DNA of 64,000 bases from an uncultured Clostridia bacterium (GCA_946555465.1 CAMNST010000007.1:1-64000), one strand, 5' to 3'; positions 18,468 to 27,977 are shown, counted from the first letter of the stretch. Notes: generated by a model from the letters alone, not told the origin. A program made the numbers and translations.

Positions 18468-20734
18468 TGAAAAGTAAACGACCTTCATTTTTTAGACAAA
18501 CATCTGTATTGACTTCCAGATATTTTAGAATTTTCTTTAATGACAAGCAGAGCTTATTGTTGACGATTATAATTCCATTAATGACAATTTTAATTGTTTC
18601 TGCTGTTGCCTCAGGTGATATGTTCAGTGTAAAAACGGACATTGATCATTCAATAAATGGCGGTTATCCTATTTTAGCTTGGCAGCAGGTTAATCAAGAA
18701 AAAAAAGATGAGTTTTCGTTTTCAAAATCCGGAATCGGAACTATTGATAATGAGAAAAGTCCATATGTTTATGTTGTCTTTTCTGAAAATGAATATCAAG
18801 GCTTATCAAACGAAAAATTCACTATTAAGGACAGCAGCGGAAAAGAAATTTTCTCAACCTTTTCGGATATAAAGACTATAGAGTATAAAGACGGTATCTA
18901 TAGCCAATATGTTAAAGTTGGCGAAGAACTTATTGAGGGGAACACTTATAGTGTTACATATTCTGCCGATACAGAACTTGCAAATAGTAAAAAGACTAAA
19001 TTCTATGAAAATGAATTTTCGGTATATGTCAGTAATCAATATGATGATGTAACCGATTTAGTAACAGTATCCGGTGATGCTTATAACGATTTTGATATTC
19101 TTGATGATGATTTTGAAATACAGGATTATGTACAGAATAATCAGCAGAAAATTGCTTCGCTTTCTAACGCAACAATGAGAATTAACGGGGAAGAATATGT
19201 TGTTATAAATGATGCTGATTCTCTTGCTTTTATTCTGTCTGATAAATCAGATGTATATGGCGTTGACAACGAAGATTGGTATGAATATAACTATTATCTT
19301 AACAGCAATATTGACTTAAATCACTATGAAGGAATCATTCCTCTGGGAACGGAAGATAGTGAATATAAGGGAATATTTGACGGAAACGGTCATATTATCA
19401 GAAATATTACTATTAACAGTTCAGATGATAATGCAGGCTTATTTGGTGTTGTAGAAGGTAGTATCAAAAATCTCGGTATAACAAACTTTAATATTTCAAC
19501 CAATGGAGCAAACGCAGGTGCAATTGTTGGAAAATTGAAAAATGGAGCAATATATAATTGTTATGTAACAGCATCATCTGTTAAATCTGATAAGGGCTGT
19601 GTTGGTAGTATTATCGGTTATATTGATTCAAATGACGATAATGCTACAGAAATATATACATGTTATGCCAAGGATACTGAAATATCAAGTGATGGTGATT
19701 ATATCGGCGGACTTATCGGAAATGCAAGCAATATAAGAGTTTCGGCTTGTTATGCGATTTCAAATATTACTTCTGGTAACAACAGTAAATATGTGGGTAA
19801 TATTCTTGGTAATAGTGATGATAATGATAGTTTGTCAAATCTTTTTTATTTGACTTATCATAATAACTATTTAGCAATAGGTGATAAAGAATCATCAATT
19901 GATTATGAGGAGGCTAATGTCAAATCTATATCGGAAGACAAATTTAAAGAATGCTCAGCTTTGCTTGCTCATGCTACTAATAATGATGATTTTGAATATG
20001 GCTTTAAGAAAGATGGTCAGCTTGATTTATTCGGCGGAACGCAAACAGGATTATTTATGTTAGTCTGTGTTGCAATTTTTGTTGGTATTTGTAACTCTAT
20101 TCAGGAAATTTGCAAAGAAAGAAATATATTAAAAAGAGAATATATGACAAATCTTAGATTGTCATCATATACTTTGTCAAAACTTATTGTACAAGCAATT
20201 ATTTGTGCTGTTCAAATGATTATAGTATTGTTGATATTCTCCTTGTTTATAAAGGATAAGCAAGTATATTCTAGTGGCGTAATATTTAACAGCGTATGGA
20301 CGGAATACTTTATAACAATGTTCTTTTTGGCGTTTGCTGCTGATACTATGGCACTTGTAATTTCCGCAATTGTTAAGAACAGCTCAACTGCAAATACATT
20401 TATACCAATCATTTTGATTGTTCAGATTGTATTCTCTGGTGTTCTTTTTGATTTAGGAAAACAAATGGATGCATTTGCTTCTTTGATGATTAGCAAGTGG
20501 GGAATTGCCGGTCTTGCCATAAGCAGCAGACTTAATGACTCAAGAGTGAAGTTTTTACTTGATTCACCTGATTTTGAATTGAATCTGGGCACATCAATGT
20601 CAGCAGTGAAGGATTTGTATATGAGCACTCCGGAAAATCTTCTTATTGTATGGGCGATACTTTTGGCTTTCATTATTGTATGCTCTGTATTGTGTACTTT
20701 ATTATTAACACGAGTAAAAAAAGACAGGAGGTAA
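18467..20734 (+). CDS. ABC-2 type permease with large GLUG-like ectodomain
   Basis: The product is 755 residues. ATG 18467 (GTG 18464 is possible) sits 9 bases after AGGGAGG and overlaps the stop of the ATPase gene. The first helix is at about 27-50. The next 470 residues look extracytoplasmic. They include a right-handed beta-helix-like stretch (about 300-455) with FDGNGHIIRN, NAGLFG, GAIVGKL, GSIIGYI and YIGGLIGN, the pattern of GLUG repeats. About five more helices follow (about 525-755) in the ABC2_membrane pattern, with the CKERNILKREY coupling-loop-like segment. ABCG-type permeases normally have only a short loop here, so the ectodomain insertion is unusual and may bind the surface protein or wall. 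Confidence 0.85.
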   Translation: MKSKRPSFFRQTSVLTSRYFRIFFNDKQSLLLTIIIPLMTILIVSAVASGDMFSVKTDIDHSINGGYPILAWQQVNQEKKDEFSFSKSGIGTIDNEKSPYVYVVFSENEYQGLSNEKFTIKDSSGKEIFSTFSDIKTIEYKDGIYSQYVKVGEELIEGNTYSVTYSADTELANSKKTKFYENEFSVYVSNQYDDVTDLVTVSGDAYNDFDILDDDFEIQDYVQNNQQKIASLSNATMRINGEEYVVINDADSLAFILSDKSDVYGVDNEDWYEYNYYLNSNIDLNHYEGIIPLGTEDSEYKGIFDGNGHIIRNITINSSDDNAGLFGVVEGSIKNLGITNFNISTNGANAGAIVGKLKNGAIYNCYVTASSVKSDKGCVGSIIGYIDSNDDNATEIYTCYAKDTEISSDGDYIGGLIGNASNIRVSACYAISNITSGNNSKYVGNILGNSDDNDSLSNLFYLTYHNNYLAIGDKESSIDYEEANVKSISEDKFKECSALLAHATNNDDFEYGFKKDGQLDLFGGTQTGLFMLVCVAIFVGICNSIQEICKERNILKREYMTNLRLSSYTLSKLIVQAIICAVQMIIVLLIFSLFIKDKQVYSSGVIFNSVWTEYFITMFFLAFAADTMALVISAIVKNSSTANTFIPIILIVQIVFSGVLFDLGKQMDAFASLMISKWGIAGLAISSRLNDSRVKFLLDSPDFELNLGTSMSAVKDLYMSTPENLLIVWAILLAFIIVCSVLCTLLLTRVKKDRR

Positions 20735-20739
20735 CGAGG

Positions 20740-21390
20740 ATGCGTTGTCCGAATTGTGGTAAGAATACACCTGATAATTTGCCGAATTGTATAAATTGCG
20801 GCAAAATAATTTCAAATTATAACTATGATAAAAATGTAGATTATCAGCAGGTTTATTATAAAAATAAGGTTGACAGACAGCAAAGGGTTAAAGATGGTTT
20901 TAATAAAGCCGGGAAGTCTGTTTCAAAAGGTGTAGATAATATTCAAAATGGTTTTAACAGTTTTGAACAATCTTTTTCTCAGGGGGTAAACGATATTGAA
21001 CGTTCCGTTTCAAATGGAATAAATAATGTGTCATCGAATTTTAATAATTCAGTTACCAGCGGTACTTATGAAGGGCTTAAGAAAAAAGGTGATGATGCGT
21101 TTATAATGGGCATAGTTGCATTAGTTGCCTCATTTTTAGGCGGAACTGTTATTAGTTTAGTACTTGGCATACTTGCTATTACATGGGCTAAACAGGCTTA
21201 TCCGGTAACAAATATAGAAAACCATAAAACTGCTAAAATTTTAGGAATTGTTGCAGTTGTTGTAAGTTCACTTTATATAGCCGGTGCGATTATCGCAGTA
21301 ATTGTTGAAATTGTAGTTGCAGCAGGCACTTACTCATATTACGCATATGATATTTTTGACGGTTTTGAAATGATGTTAAGATTAATTTAA
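20740..21390 (+). CDS. Zinc-ribbon protein with two-helix DUF4190-like membrane domain
   Basis: The product is 216 residues. ATG 20740 follows AGGAGGTAACGAGG, 5 bases after the permease stop. Residues 1-20 are a zinc ribbon (MRCPNC, CINC). The middle (about 45-115) is polar, with repeated SKGVDNIQNGFN/SQGVNDIERS/SNGINNVSS heptad-like units. The C-terminal part has two hydrophobic segments (about 122-150 and 165-190) with a GILAITWAKQA turn like DUF4190. It is probably membrane-anchored with its zinc ribbon in the cytosol, a theme shared with five other proteins of the cluster. Confidence 0.72.
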   Translation: MRCPNCGKNTPDNLPNCINCGKIISNYNYDKNVDYQQVYYKNKVDRQQRVKDGFNKAGKSVSKGVDNIQNGFNSFEQSFSQGVNDIERSVSNGINNVSSNFNNSVTSGTYEGLKKKGDDAFIMGIVALVASFLGGTVISLVLGILAITWAKQAYPVTNIENHKTAKILGIVAVVVSSLYIAGAIIAVIVEIVVAAGTYSYYAYDIFDGFEMMLRLI

Positions 21391-21418
21391 TAGATAAAAG
21401 TATGGAAGGTATTATAAT

Positions 21419-23788
21419 ATGAGAATGTGTCCGCATTGCAGAGCTCTTGTTTCTGATGATAACCTGATAATTTGTCCAAAATGTAAATCTAATCTTAGTA
21501 CTTACTATCAAAACAATGAAGTTTACTATGAAAAAACGAATAGAAATCATAAAAAAGTATCTTCAAATTTAAATAATATAAAAAAAGCTTCTGAAAAGAA
21601 AAATAATAAAAATCGTTCGAAATATAGATGCAGTACATCACAAGAAAAAACTGCCAAAGCTAAAAAGCTTTGGTGGCTTTTTCCTGTTGCTATTCTATAC
21701 ATAGTATTAACAGCAGTCGTTATAGTTGTTGCATTCTCATCAAACAGAAGTGAATATACAAATTTAAACTTGAATAACATTTCTGAAAACAATACCGCAA
21801 CCTATTGTGACAATGTTTTTATTGCTCTTCCTGATGAAAACGTTGATAAAAAAATTAATAGTATTGAATATAACGAAAGAACAGATGAATATTGTATAAG
21901 ATATAAAATTCTTCCAAAATTCTTTTCAGACAAAAAAGTAAATGATGTATTTGTTGTTGAAGCAGATGAAAATTCTAAGGAAGATGCATTTAAACTCGGA
22001 TTTTCAGGGAAAATAACTGAAATTAATCATGGCAATAATGATACCTATGTAAAATTTGTTATACCTGATTTTACGCAACTATTTGATAGTTGTTCAATTT
22101 CAACACTTGAAAATTCAAATGTTACTAATGTAAATTTTTACCCTGCTGAAGGATATGAGATTGAGCAATATGTTGTACCGATGGCAGTATCTCAAAAAGC
22201 AGATAAGATTTCCTTTGGAGACTTTACCGCCGGTTATACGTATAAAAAATCAGATAAAGAGTCTGAATTAGATGGTTATGAAATTCTTGCAAAAAAATTA
22301 AAGTTAGAGATAAAACATAAAAGTGATACTGCGGATGATAATGAGATTGAATTGAGTGGAGATATAACATTTGATTATCCGGCAGTAAAGTTTTCTCTTG
22401 ATTATGATAATTCTAATGGTGAACAAAAAATCAATTATTATGATGTTGGATTTATTTCAAAAGAAAAAGCCAATGTCAAAATCAAAGCAAAAGGTGAAGT
22501 GGGAGCTGAGATGCCCAAAGACTGGGTTGAAGAGTTAAGTATTATTGATTTTTCTGATGCGACAGATGAGGAAAATGGTAAAATTGTTTTGGGAACCTAT
22601 GTAATAGGATATAATGTTCCCTCAATAATTCTACATAACAATAAGAATAACGTAAGTTACTTGTCACTTGGCATTTCAGTTCAAGTTGCAGTAACATTAA
22701 ATGGTGAAATTGAACTTGAATACGACATTGAGCAGTCGGCATTTATAGATGTTGGTGACACTTCTACCGGAGAGGCGAATTGTGAAATTAAAAACTATAA
22801 TTATCCTAATCCTGTAGTTGGTGAAGTTCAGTTTGATGAAGATATTGATATTGACAATTCAACAATTAAAACCTCGTGTAAAGGTTCCATTGATATAAAA
22901 ATGGCAATGGGTGTTGATGTTGGTTTTTGCATATTTGGAAGTATTCCTTTAAAAATATCTACGGATTTTGTATGTTTAGAATTTATTAGAAATTTAGAAA
23001 ATGAAAGCAAAATGAGAATGACTCCCATTACTGAGGATGGAGAAATGAAATCTGTTGATGATGTTTCTTTTTATCAGTTCAAGTCACAATCGAATTTAAT
23101 AATGAATTTTGGAGCAAAGTTTAAAATCGGTATTGTGAAATATGAAATTGGTAAGATATCTATGAGAAAAATGCTGTTTTCAAAAGTGTGGGAACAGTTT
23201 CCAACACCGGTAGAATTTAATTCAAATCAATTTGATTTTGGTAATATATTGCTTGGACACAATTATAGTAAAGAAGAAATGAATACGGTATTTTACAATG
23301 ATTTGAAGAATAAGGATAAGTCATATCTCGAAGGGAAAATCAAGGACAAATTTATTCAATCAACAACGGAAAGTATTTCAAATAAAATCAATATGAATTT
23401 TAGTGATTTATTTGAATTTATTGATTTAGAAGATGAAAATTACGATGCTGTTTGTTATTCAGAAGGTGCAATATATTTAACAAATCAAAATCTTATAACT
23501 GCTGAAATTATTAGTGGTGATAATATTGAGAATAATGCACATATATCGTGCGGAATGAGCCGAGGTGCGGTACGACAAATTTATTCGGAACCGGATACCG
23601 AAGAGTATATTAATATAGAATTTGGTGAGCTTGGTGAACAATTGATAAAAACAATAGGTATGGAAGAACTGTTGCAATATAATGGCACAAAGTTTACGGC
23701 AGATGTGTATAAATCTTCTGACAGTGACAACGAAATGCTTATGATTTTTGATGGCTCAGATAAGCTAATACTTATTGCCTGTAATTAA
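21419..23788 (+). CDS. Zinc-ribbon, single-pass protein with 680-residue ectodomain
   Basis: The product is 789 residues; the start is ATG 21419 (ATG 21425 also possible). A zinc ribbon (CPHC, CPKC, residues 4-20) is followed by a basic linker, one transmembrane helix (about 83-107) and a long hydrophilic domain rich in D, E, K and N. I do not recognise the ectodomain. It is mostly beta-like with GDITF, FGDF and KGEV segments and no repeats or LPXTG. The topology (inside zinc ribbon, outside sensor-like domain) mirrors the VWA-TM-FHA protein in reverse order. Function is unknown; it could be a sensor or a transporter-associated extracellular subunit. Confidence 0.7.
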   Translation: MRMCPHCRALVSDDNLIICPKCKSNLSTYYQNNEVYYEKTNRNHKKVSSNLNNIKKASEKKNNKNRSKYRCSTSQEKTAKAKKLWWLFPVAILYIVLTAVVIVVAFSSNRSEYTNLNLNNISENNTATYCDNVFIALPDENVDKKINSIEYNERTDEYCIRYKILPKFFSDKKVNDVFVVEADENSKEDAFKLGFSGKITEINHGNNDTYVKFVIPDFTQLFDSCSISTLENSNVTNVNFYPAEGYEIEQYVVPMAVSQKADKISFGDFTAGYTYKKSDKESELDGYEILAKKLKLEIKHKSDTADDNEIELSGDITFDYPAVKFSLDYDNSNGEQKINYYDVGFISKEKANVKIKAKGEVGAEMPKDWVEELSIIDFSDATDEENGKIVLGTYVIGYNVPSIILHNNKNNVSYLSLGISVQVAVTLNGEIELEYDIEQSAFIDVGDTSTGEANCEIKNYNYPNPVVGEVQFDEDIDIDNSTIKTSCKGSIDIKMAMGVDVGFCIFGSIPLKISTDFVCLEFIRNLENESKMRMTPITEDGEMKSVDDVSFYQFKSQSNLIMNFGAKFKIGIVKYEIGKISMRKMLFSKVWEQFPTPVEFNSNQFDFGNILLGHNYSKEEMNTVFYNDLKNKDKSYLEGKIKDKFIQSTTESISNKINMNFSDLFEFIDLEDENYDAVCYSEGAIYLTNQNLITAEIISGDNIENNAHISCGMSRGAVRQIYSEPDTEEYINIEFGELGEQLIKTIGMEELLQYNGTKFTADVYKSSDSDNEMLMIFDGSDKLILIACN

Positions 23789-23930
23789 AAGTTACAGTGA
23801 GGCAAAGGCTCTACCTAAAATGTGATAATACAACAATACTTAAGGCAATTGTTTTATTAAGATTGTGTGCTTATCTTTGGGATGAGAATTGTAGATGGTT
23901 TTGAATTAAGTTATTGATTTAATGTAATAA

Positions 23931-24074
23931 TGTAGGATTTATCTTGCATTACTGCAAATTTTCAATCATATTCCGTATGATTTAATTGATGGTTCACATC
24001 CGAATGCAGACGGAATGAATACCTTGGCAACTTTTATGATAAGAGAAATCGGAGGAAAGGAAGTAAAGCAGTTT
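23931..24074 (+). pseudogene. Relic of the C-terminus of an SGNH/GDSL hydrolase
   Basis: The frame that leads into the next kinase is open from 23931 after a TAA. It encodes IPYDLIDGSHPNADGMN followed by TLATFMIREIGG. DGxHPNxxGM is the block V (catalytic Asp and His) signature of SGNH/GDSL esterases, and normally stands 15-25 residues from their C-terminus. The catalytic Ser, Gly and Asn blocks are not found upstream. This is therefore a 3' gene remnant fused in frame to the kinase reading frame. The rest of 23789-23930 shows no coding potential that I can support. Confidence 0.6.
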
Positions 24075-25991
24075 ATGGATTTTGAAAATGAAATAGATAT
24101 AGAAAAATTCAAGAGCATTCACTGTCCTCATTGTGGAAAGGCAATAAAATCCATCGGTAGTTTTTGTTCATATTGTGGGTCTCTATTAGACGAAGATATT
24201 ACAGGTGGAAAGCATACAACTATTGATGAATTACGAGAATTTGATAACGATAAATCTAAAATCAAAGAAAACGACACATCATTAATTTTTGATTCAGATG
24301 CTGAGTATGTTTATTTGCCTCCCGGTAGAACTGTACCTCTTGATGGATTTAGTGATACAATAAAACTTTTTGACACAAATACAAATGAAACTATTGAAAT
24401 TCAAAAGGCTAAATTTGATGTTGGCAGAAACCCTAAATGTGAAATTTCTATTGATGACAATAATATTTCAAGAATTCACGCTTCGTTTTATTATGAAAAA
24501 TCTTCTTGGTTTATAATGGATAAAGATTCTAAAAACGGTACATATCTGAACGGTAAAAGGCTTGAACATAATACTAAATATGAGCTTTATCCCGATGATA
24601 TAATAAGTTTTGCACAAAGTAAAAATTATGTATTTTTCAAAACCAAAAGTGAGACGTATCAAGAAAACGAATTGATTATTATATTAGAAAAAGCGATAAA
24701 AGATTTTTCTTATGATTCATCAGACAATATTAATATTTTAAAAGTTATTGCATTGATTATGGCGCGGATTCCGGTGTATTTCCCAATGGATTATGATTTT
24801 AATGAAATGTTTGGAAATATTGATCCGGCAAAGTTTAAAATCGGTGACACAATAACCAGCACTAATGATGTGAAAATGAAAATATTGACATTGCAAGTAC
24901 CAAATGGTGAAGAATTAATACCAATGTTTACATCTGATGAACAAACTCACAAAGGTCCCAGTGCTAATTTAACAAGATTATATCCACCGGATTATTTGCC
25001 GATTGTAATATCTATGAACAAATCAATTATCATTAATCCTTTCGACGAAAATAATATTACTATAAAAACAACATTTCTTAAAGATATTGTTTTACCGATT
25101 GTACAGGAAAAACTGAAAAACGCAAATGAAATCAAGGATGAAAATCACGATGATATCAAAGCAAGTACTGTTCTTGATAATAAATATGAATTATTAAAAC
25201 AAATCGGTTCAGGTGGACTATCTACTGTTTATTTAGCGAGAGATATAAGACTGAATAAAATGTGGGCAGTTAAGGTTGTTAAAGCTAAAAGGAACAATCA
25301 ATCTAATCCAATTTTTAATTCTGCACTTCAAGAAGCACAGATGATGAAATCATTCAGTCTTCCCGCAATTCCAAACATTGTTGATATTGTTGCTTGTCAA
25401 AATTTTATGGCAATTGTAATGGATTATGTCGAAGGCGAAACATTAGAAACTATTGTTAAGGAATATGGTGCACAGCCTGTTGACAGAGTTGTTGACTGGG
25501 CAAAACAAATTTGTGATGTGTTAGGTTATCTTCATTCTCAAAACCCACCGCATATATATCGTGATATGAAACCATCTAATGTAATATTACAGCCAAATGG
25601 CAGTATTAAAATTGTGGATTTTGGCCTTATGCGTACATATAAACCAAACCAAAAGCAGGATACATGCAATCTCGGAACACAAGGTTATGCTGCGCCTGAA
25701 CAGTACGGCGGACGAGGTCAGTTTGATGCAAGAACCGATATTTACGGTCTTGGTATGACAATGTATCATCTTTTAACAGGCATTGATCCTAAGAAAGCTG
25801 ACTTCGCAGTTAAGCCTATTCGTCAGATTAATCCGAGCTTACCAAAGGGTTTAGAGTATATTGTTGAAAAATGCACTCAACTTGATCCTGCTAATCGTTA
25901 TCAGTCTTGTGTTGAATTACAAAATGATTTGAATAGGTATGAACAGTTGCCACCCAAAAAAAGTTTTTTAGATAAAATATTTAAACATTAA
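24075..25991 (+). CDS. Zinc-ribbon/FHA Ser/Thr protein kinase 2
   Basis: The product is 638 residues. ATG 24075 is preceded by GGAGGAAAGGAAG at 24051-24063. The earlier in-frame ATG 24015 lies in an SGNH-hydrolase relic and is unlikely to be the real start. A zinc ribbon (CPHC, CSYC, about 15-35) is followed by an FHA domain (about 108-190) with VGRN, SRIHA and SKNGTYLNG. An uncharacterised 170-residue region follows. The kinase domain (about 370-630) has IGSGGLSTVY, AVKVVKAK, YRDMKPSN (His of HRD replaced by Tyr), DFG in IVDFGLMR and APEQYGG. The order FHA-then-kinase is the reverse of the kinase at 13034. It appears active and cytosolic, and closes the cluster. Confidence 0.9.
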   Translation: MDFENEIDIEKFKSIHCPHCGKAIKSIGSFCSYCGSLLDEDITGGKHTTIDELREFDNDKSKIKENDTSLIFDSDAEYVYLPPGRTVPLDGFSDTIKLFDTNTNETIEIQKAKFDVGRNPKCEISIDDNNISRIHASFYYEKSSWFIMDKDSKNGTYLNGKRLEHNTKYELYPDDIISFAQSKNYVFFKTKSETYQENELIIILEKAIKDFSYDSSDNINILKVIALIMARIPVYFPMDYDFNEMFGNIDPAKFKIGDTITSTNDVKMKILTLQVPNGEELIPMFTSDEQTHKGPSANLTRLYPPDYLPIVISMNKSIIINPFDENNITIKTTFLKDIVLPIVQEKLKNANEIKDENHDDIKASTVLDNKYELLKQIGSGGLSTVYLARDIRLNKMWAVKVVKAKRNNQSNPIFNSALQEAQMMKSFSLPAIPNIVDIVACQNFMAIVMDYVEGETLETIVKEYGAQPVDRVVDWAKQICDVLGYLHSQNPPHIYRDMKPSNVILQPNGSIKIVDFGLMRTYKPNQKQDTCNLGTQGYAAPEQYGGRGQFDARTDIYGLGMTMYHLLTGIDPKKADFAVKPIRQINPSLPKGLEYIVEKCTQLDPANRYQSCVELQNDLNRYEQLPPKKSFLDKIFKH

Positions 25992-26087
25992 ATTACTAAA
26001 TGTATTCAGGAGTCTAATGGCAATAATACAATGTTTGTGCTTGAAAATAATGCAAAAATTTAGTTTTATTGTAGTTCAAACTATATT

Positions 26088-26116
26088 TTGACAAAGTTGC
26101 AAAATCAGTATATTAT
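26088..26116 (+). promoter_or_regulatory. Sigma-A promoter of the macro-domain gene
   Basis: TTGACA (26088-26093) and TATTAT (26111-26116) are separated by 17 bases. Transcription should start near 26123, about 25 bases before the gene. This separates region 2 from the FHA cluster upstream. Confidence 0.75.
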
Positions 26117-26147
26117 ATTTTTGTAATTAAAATGTGAGGTTATGCTT

Positions 26148-27224
26148 ATGCCGTTACAGATAATCAGAAATGATATAACAAAAGTTCAATGTGACGCAAT
26201 CGTCAATGCTGCAAACAGCACGCTTTTAGGCGGCGGAGGTGTTGATGGCGCAATACATAAAACCGCAGGCAGGGGACTTCTGCTTGAATGTATGAAGCTT
26301 GGCGGCTGTAAAGTCGGACAGGCTAAAATTACAAAGGGATATAACCTGCCTTGCAAATATGTTATCCATACTGTCGGTCCAAAATGGAAAGGCGGGAATA
26401 ACGGCGAGAAAGAATTGCTCGAAAACTGCTATAAAAATTCACTTGCTCTTGCCAAAGAAAATCATTGTGAATCTGTAGCTTTTCCGCTCATTTCAAGTGG
26501 TGTTTACGGTTATCCGATGAATGAAGCATTCAAGGTTGCCGTTGATACCGTTGCAGAATTTCTTATGCACAACGATATGCTTGTGTATATCGTTGTCTAT
26601 AACAAAAATGCATTTACGACAAGTAGCAAATTATTCACTGACATTGCACAGTACATAGATGACAATTATGTTGCCGAGCATTCACCATACGACAGCAGAA
26701 GATTAAATAATTCTGATGAAAGTATGCCTTTGCCGCAGACAAGGTTTTTGCCTGATGATGATTTGCAGGAAAGTGCAGTGCTTGAACCTGTATGTGAGCA
26801 AAGTGAAGATACTTTTGATTCCATAACAAGTTTTTTCAAAAGTGATGACAGCCTTGAAAATGTAATCGACAAGACTATTGATGAAAGCTTTTCCGAAATG
26901 CTGCTAAGGCTGATTGACGAGCATGGAATGAAGGACAGCGATTGCTATAAAAAAGCGAATATAGATAAACGATTGTTCTCAAAAATCCGCTCTAATAAGG
27001 ATTATAAGCCGAGCAAATCGACTGTTCTTGCCTTTTGCATTGCGCTTGAATTACCATTATATCAGACGAACGAAATGCTGATGAAAGCAGGCTTCGCCCT
27101 CTCCCACAGCAATAAGTTTGATATTATTGTTGAATATTTCATAAAGCAGAATAATTACAATATTTTTGAAATCAACGAAGCTCTCTTCGCCTTTGACCAA
27201 AGCCTTTTAGGGTCATTAAATTAG
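26148..27224 (+). CDS. Macro-domain protein with C-terminal helical domain
   Basis: The product is 358 residues. ATG 26148 has TGAGG 8 bases upstream; ATG 26142 is too close to it. Residues 1-165 are a macro domain: IRNDITKVQCDAIVNAAN, GGGGVDGAIH, CKYVIHTVGP and SSGVYGYP, which is the MacroD/YmdB-like ADP-ribose-binding set. An acidic linker follows (165-255). The C-terminal 105 residues are helical and resemble a helix-turn-helix-like module found behind macro domains in Clostridia (IDKRLFSKIRSNKDYKPSKST); the family name is not certain. The likely role is hydrolysis or binding of ADP-ribose derivatives, possibly coupled to regulation. Confidence 0.85.
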   Translation: MPLQIIRNDITKVQCDAIVNAANSTLLGGGGVDGAIHKTAGRGLLLECMKLGGCKVGQAKITKGYNLPCKYVIHTVGPKWKGGNNGEKELLENCYKNSLALAKENHCESVAFPLISSGVYGYPMNEAFKVAVDTVAEFLMHNDMLVYIVVYNKNAFTTSSKLFTDIAQYIDDNYVAEHSPYDSRRLNNSDESMPLPQTRFLPDDDLQESAVLEPVCEQSEDTFDSITSFFKSDDSLENVIDKTIDESFSEMLLRLIDEHGMKDSDCYKKANIDKRLFSKIRSNKDYKPSKSTVLAFCIALELPLYQTNEMLMKAGFALSHSNKFDIIVEYFIKQNNYNIFEINEALFAFDQSLLGSLN

Positions 27225-27323
27225 TCGCACGGCAGGCGACCAAATAAAGAACAAACCTCTGTATAATGAGCTTGTAAGGTTGAAAAAACCAAAACACAAA
27301 TTCATTTTACGGAGGTTTTTTAA

Positions 27324-27977
27324 ATGAAAAAGACAAACAACAACATTACGGAATTGGTATTTATTCTTGACCGTTCAGGTTCAATGAGCGGACTTGAAAG
27401 TGACACAATCGGCGGCTTTAATTCACTGATTGAAAAGCAGAAGAAACAGAATGGTAAGTGCTATGTTTCAACGGTTCTTTTCGATAATTACAGTGAGGTT
27501 ATTCACGACAGAGTTGACCTTGAAAATATCAAGCCTATGACAGACAAGGATTATTATGTCCGCGGGTGTACGGCACTTATTGATGCAATCGGCGGTGCGA
27601 TTCACCACATCGGAAATATCCACAAATATGCACGACCTGAGGATGTGCCTGAGCACACAATGTTTGTGATTATGACTGACGGCTATGAAAATGCAAGTCA
27701 CATCTACACAAGCGACAGAGTCAAAGCGATGATTGAACATGAAAAAGAAAATTACGATTGGGAATTTCTTTTTATCGGAGCGAATATTGACGCCGTTGAA
27801 ACTGCAAGACACTTCGGCATAAATGAGGACAGAGCCGTAAACTACCACGCCGACAGTCAGGGCACAAGCGTTGTTTATGACACCGTTGCAGATACAGTTT
27901 GCTGCATACGTTCCTGCAAGCCAATCTCTGCCGACTGGAGCGACAGTATCAACGAGGATTATAACAACAGAAAATAA
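27324..27977 (+). CDS. Cytosolic VWA-domain protein
   Basis: The product is 217 residues; ACGGAGG stands 8 bases before ATG 27324. The whole protein is one VWA domain with an intact MIDAS (LDRSGSMSG near residue 15, Thr in RGCTALIDA, and MTDGYENAS). There is no signal peptide, so unlike the VWA protein at 11308 it is cytosolic. TerY-type VWA proteins of this size work with kinases and phosphatases in some bacteria. Here the closest partner is the macro-domain gene 100 bases upstream. Confidence 0.85.
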   Translation: MKKTNNNITELVFILDRSGSMSGLESDTIGGFNSLIEKQKKQNGKCYVSTVLFDNYSEVIHDRVDLENIKPMTDKDYYVRGCTALIDAIGGAIHHIGNIHKYARPEDVPEHTMFVIMTDGYENASHIYTSDRVKAMIEHEKENYDWEFLFIGANIDAVETARHFGINEDRAVNYHADSQGTSVVYDTVADTVCCIRSCKPISADWSDSINEDYNNRK

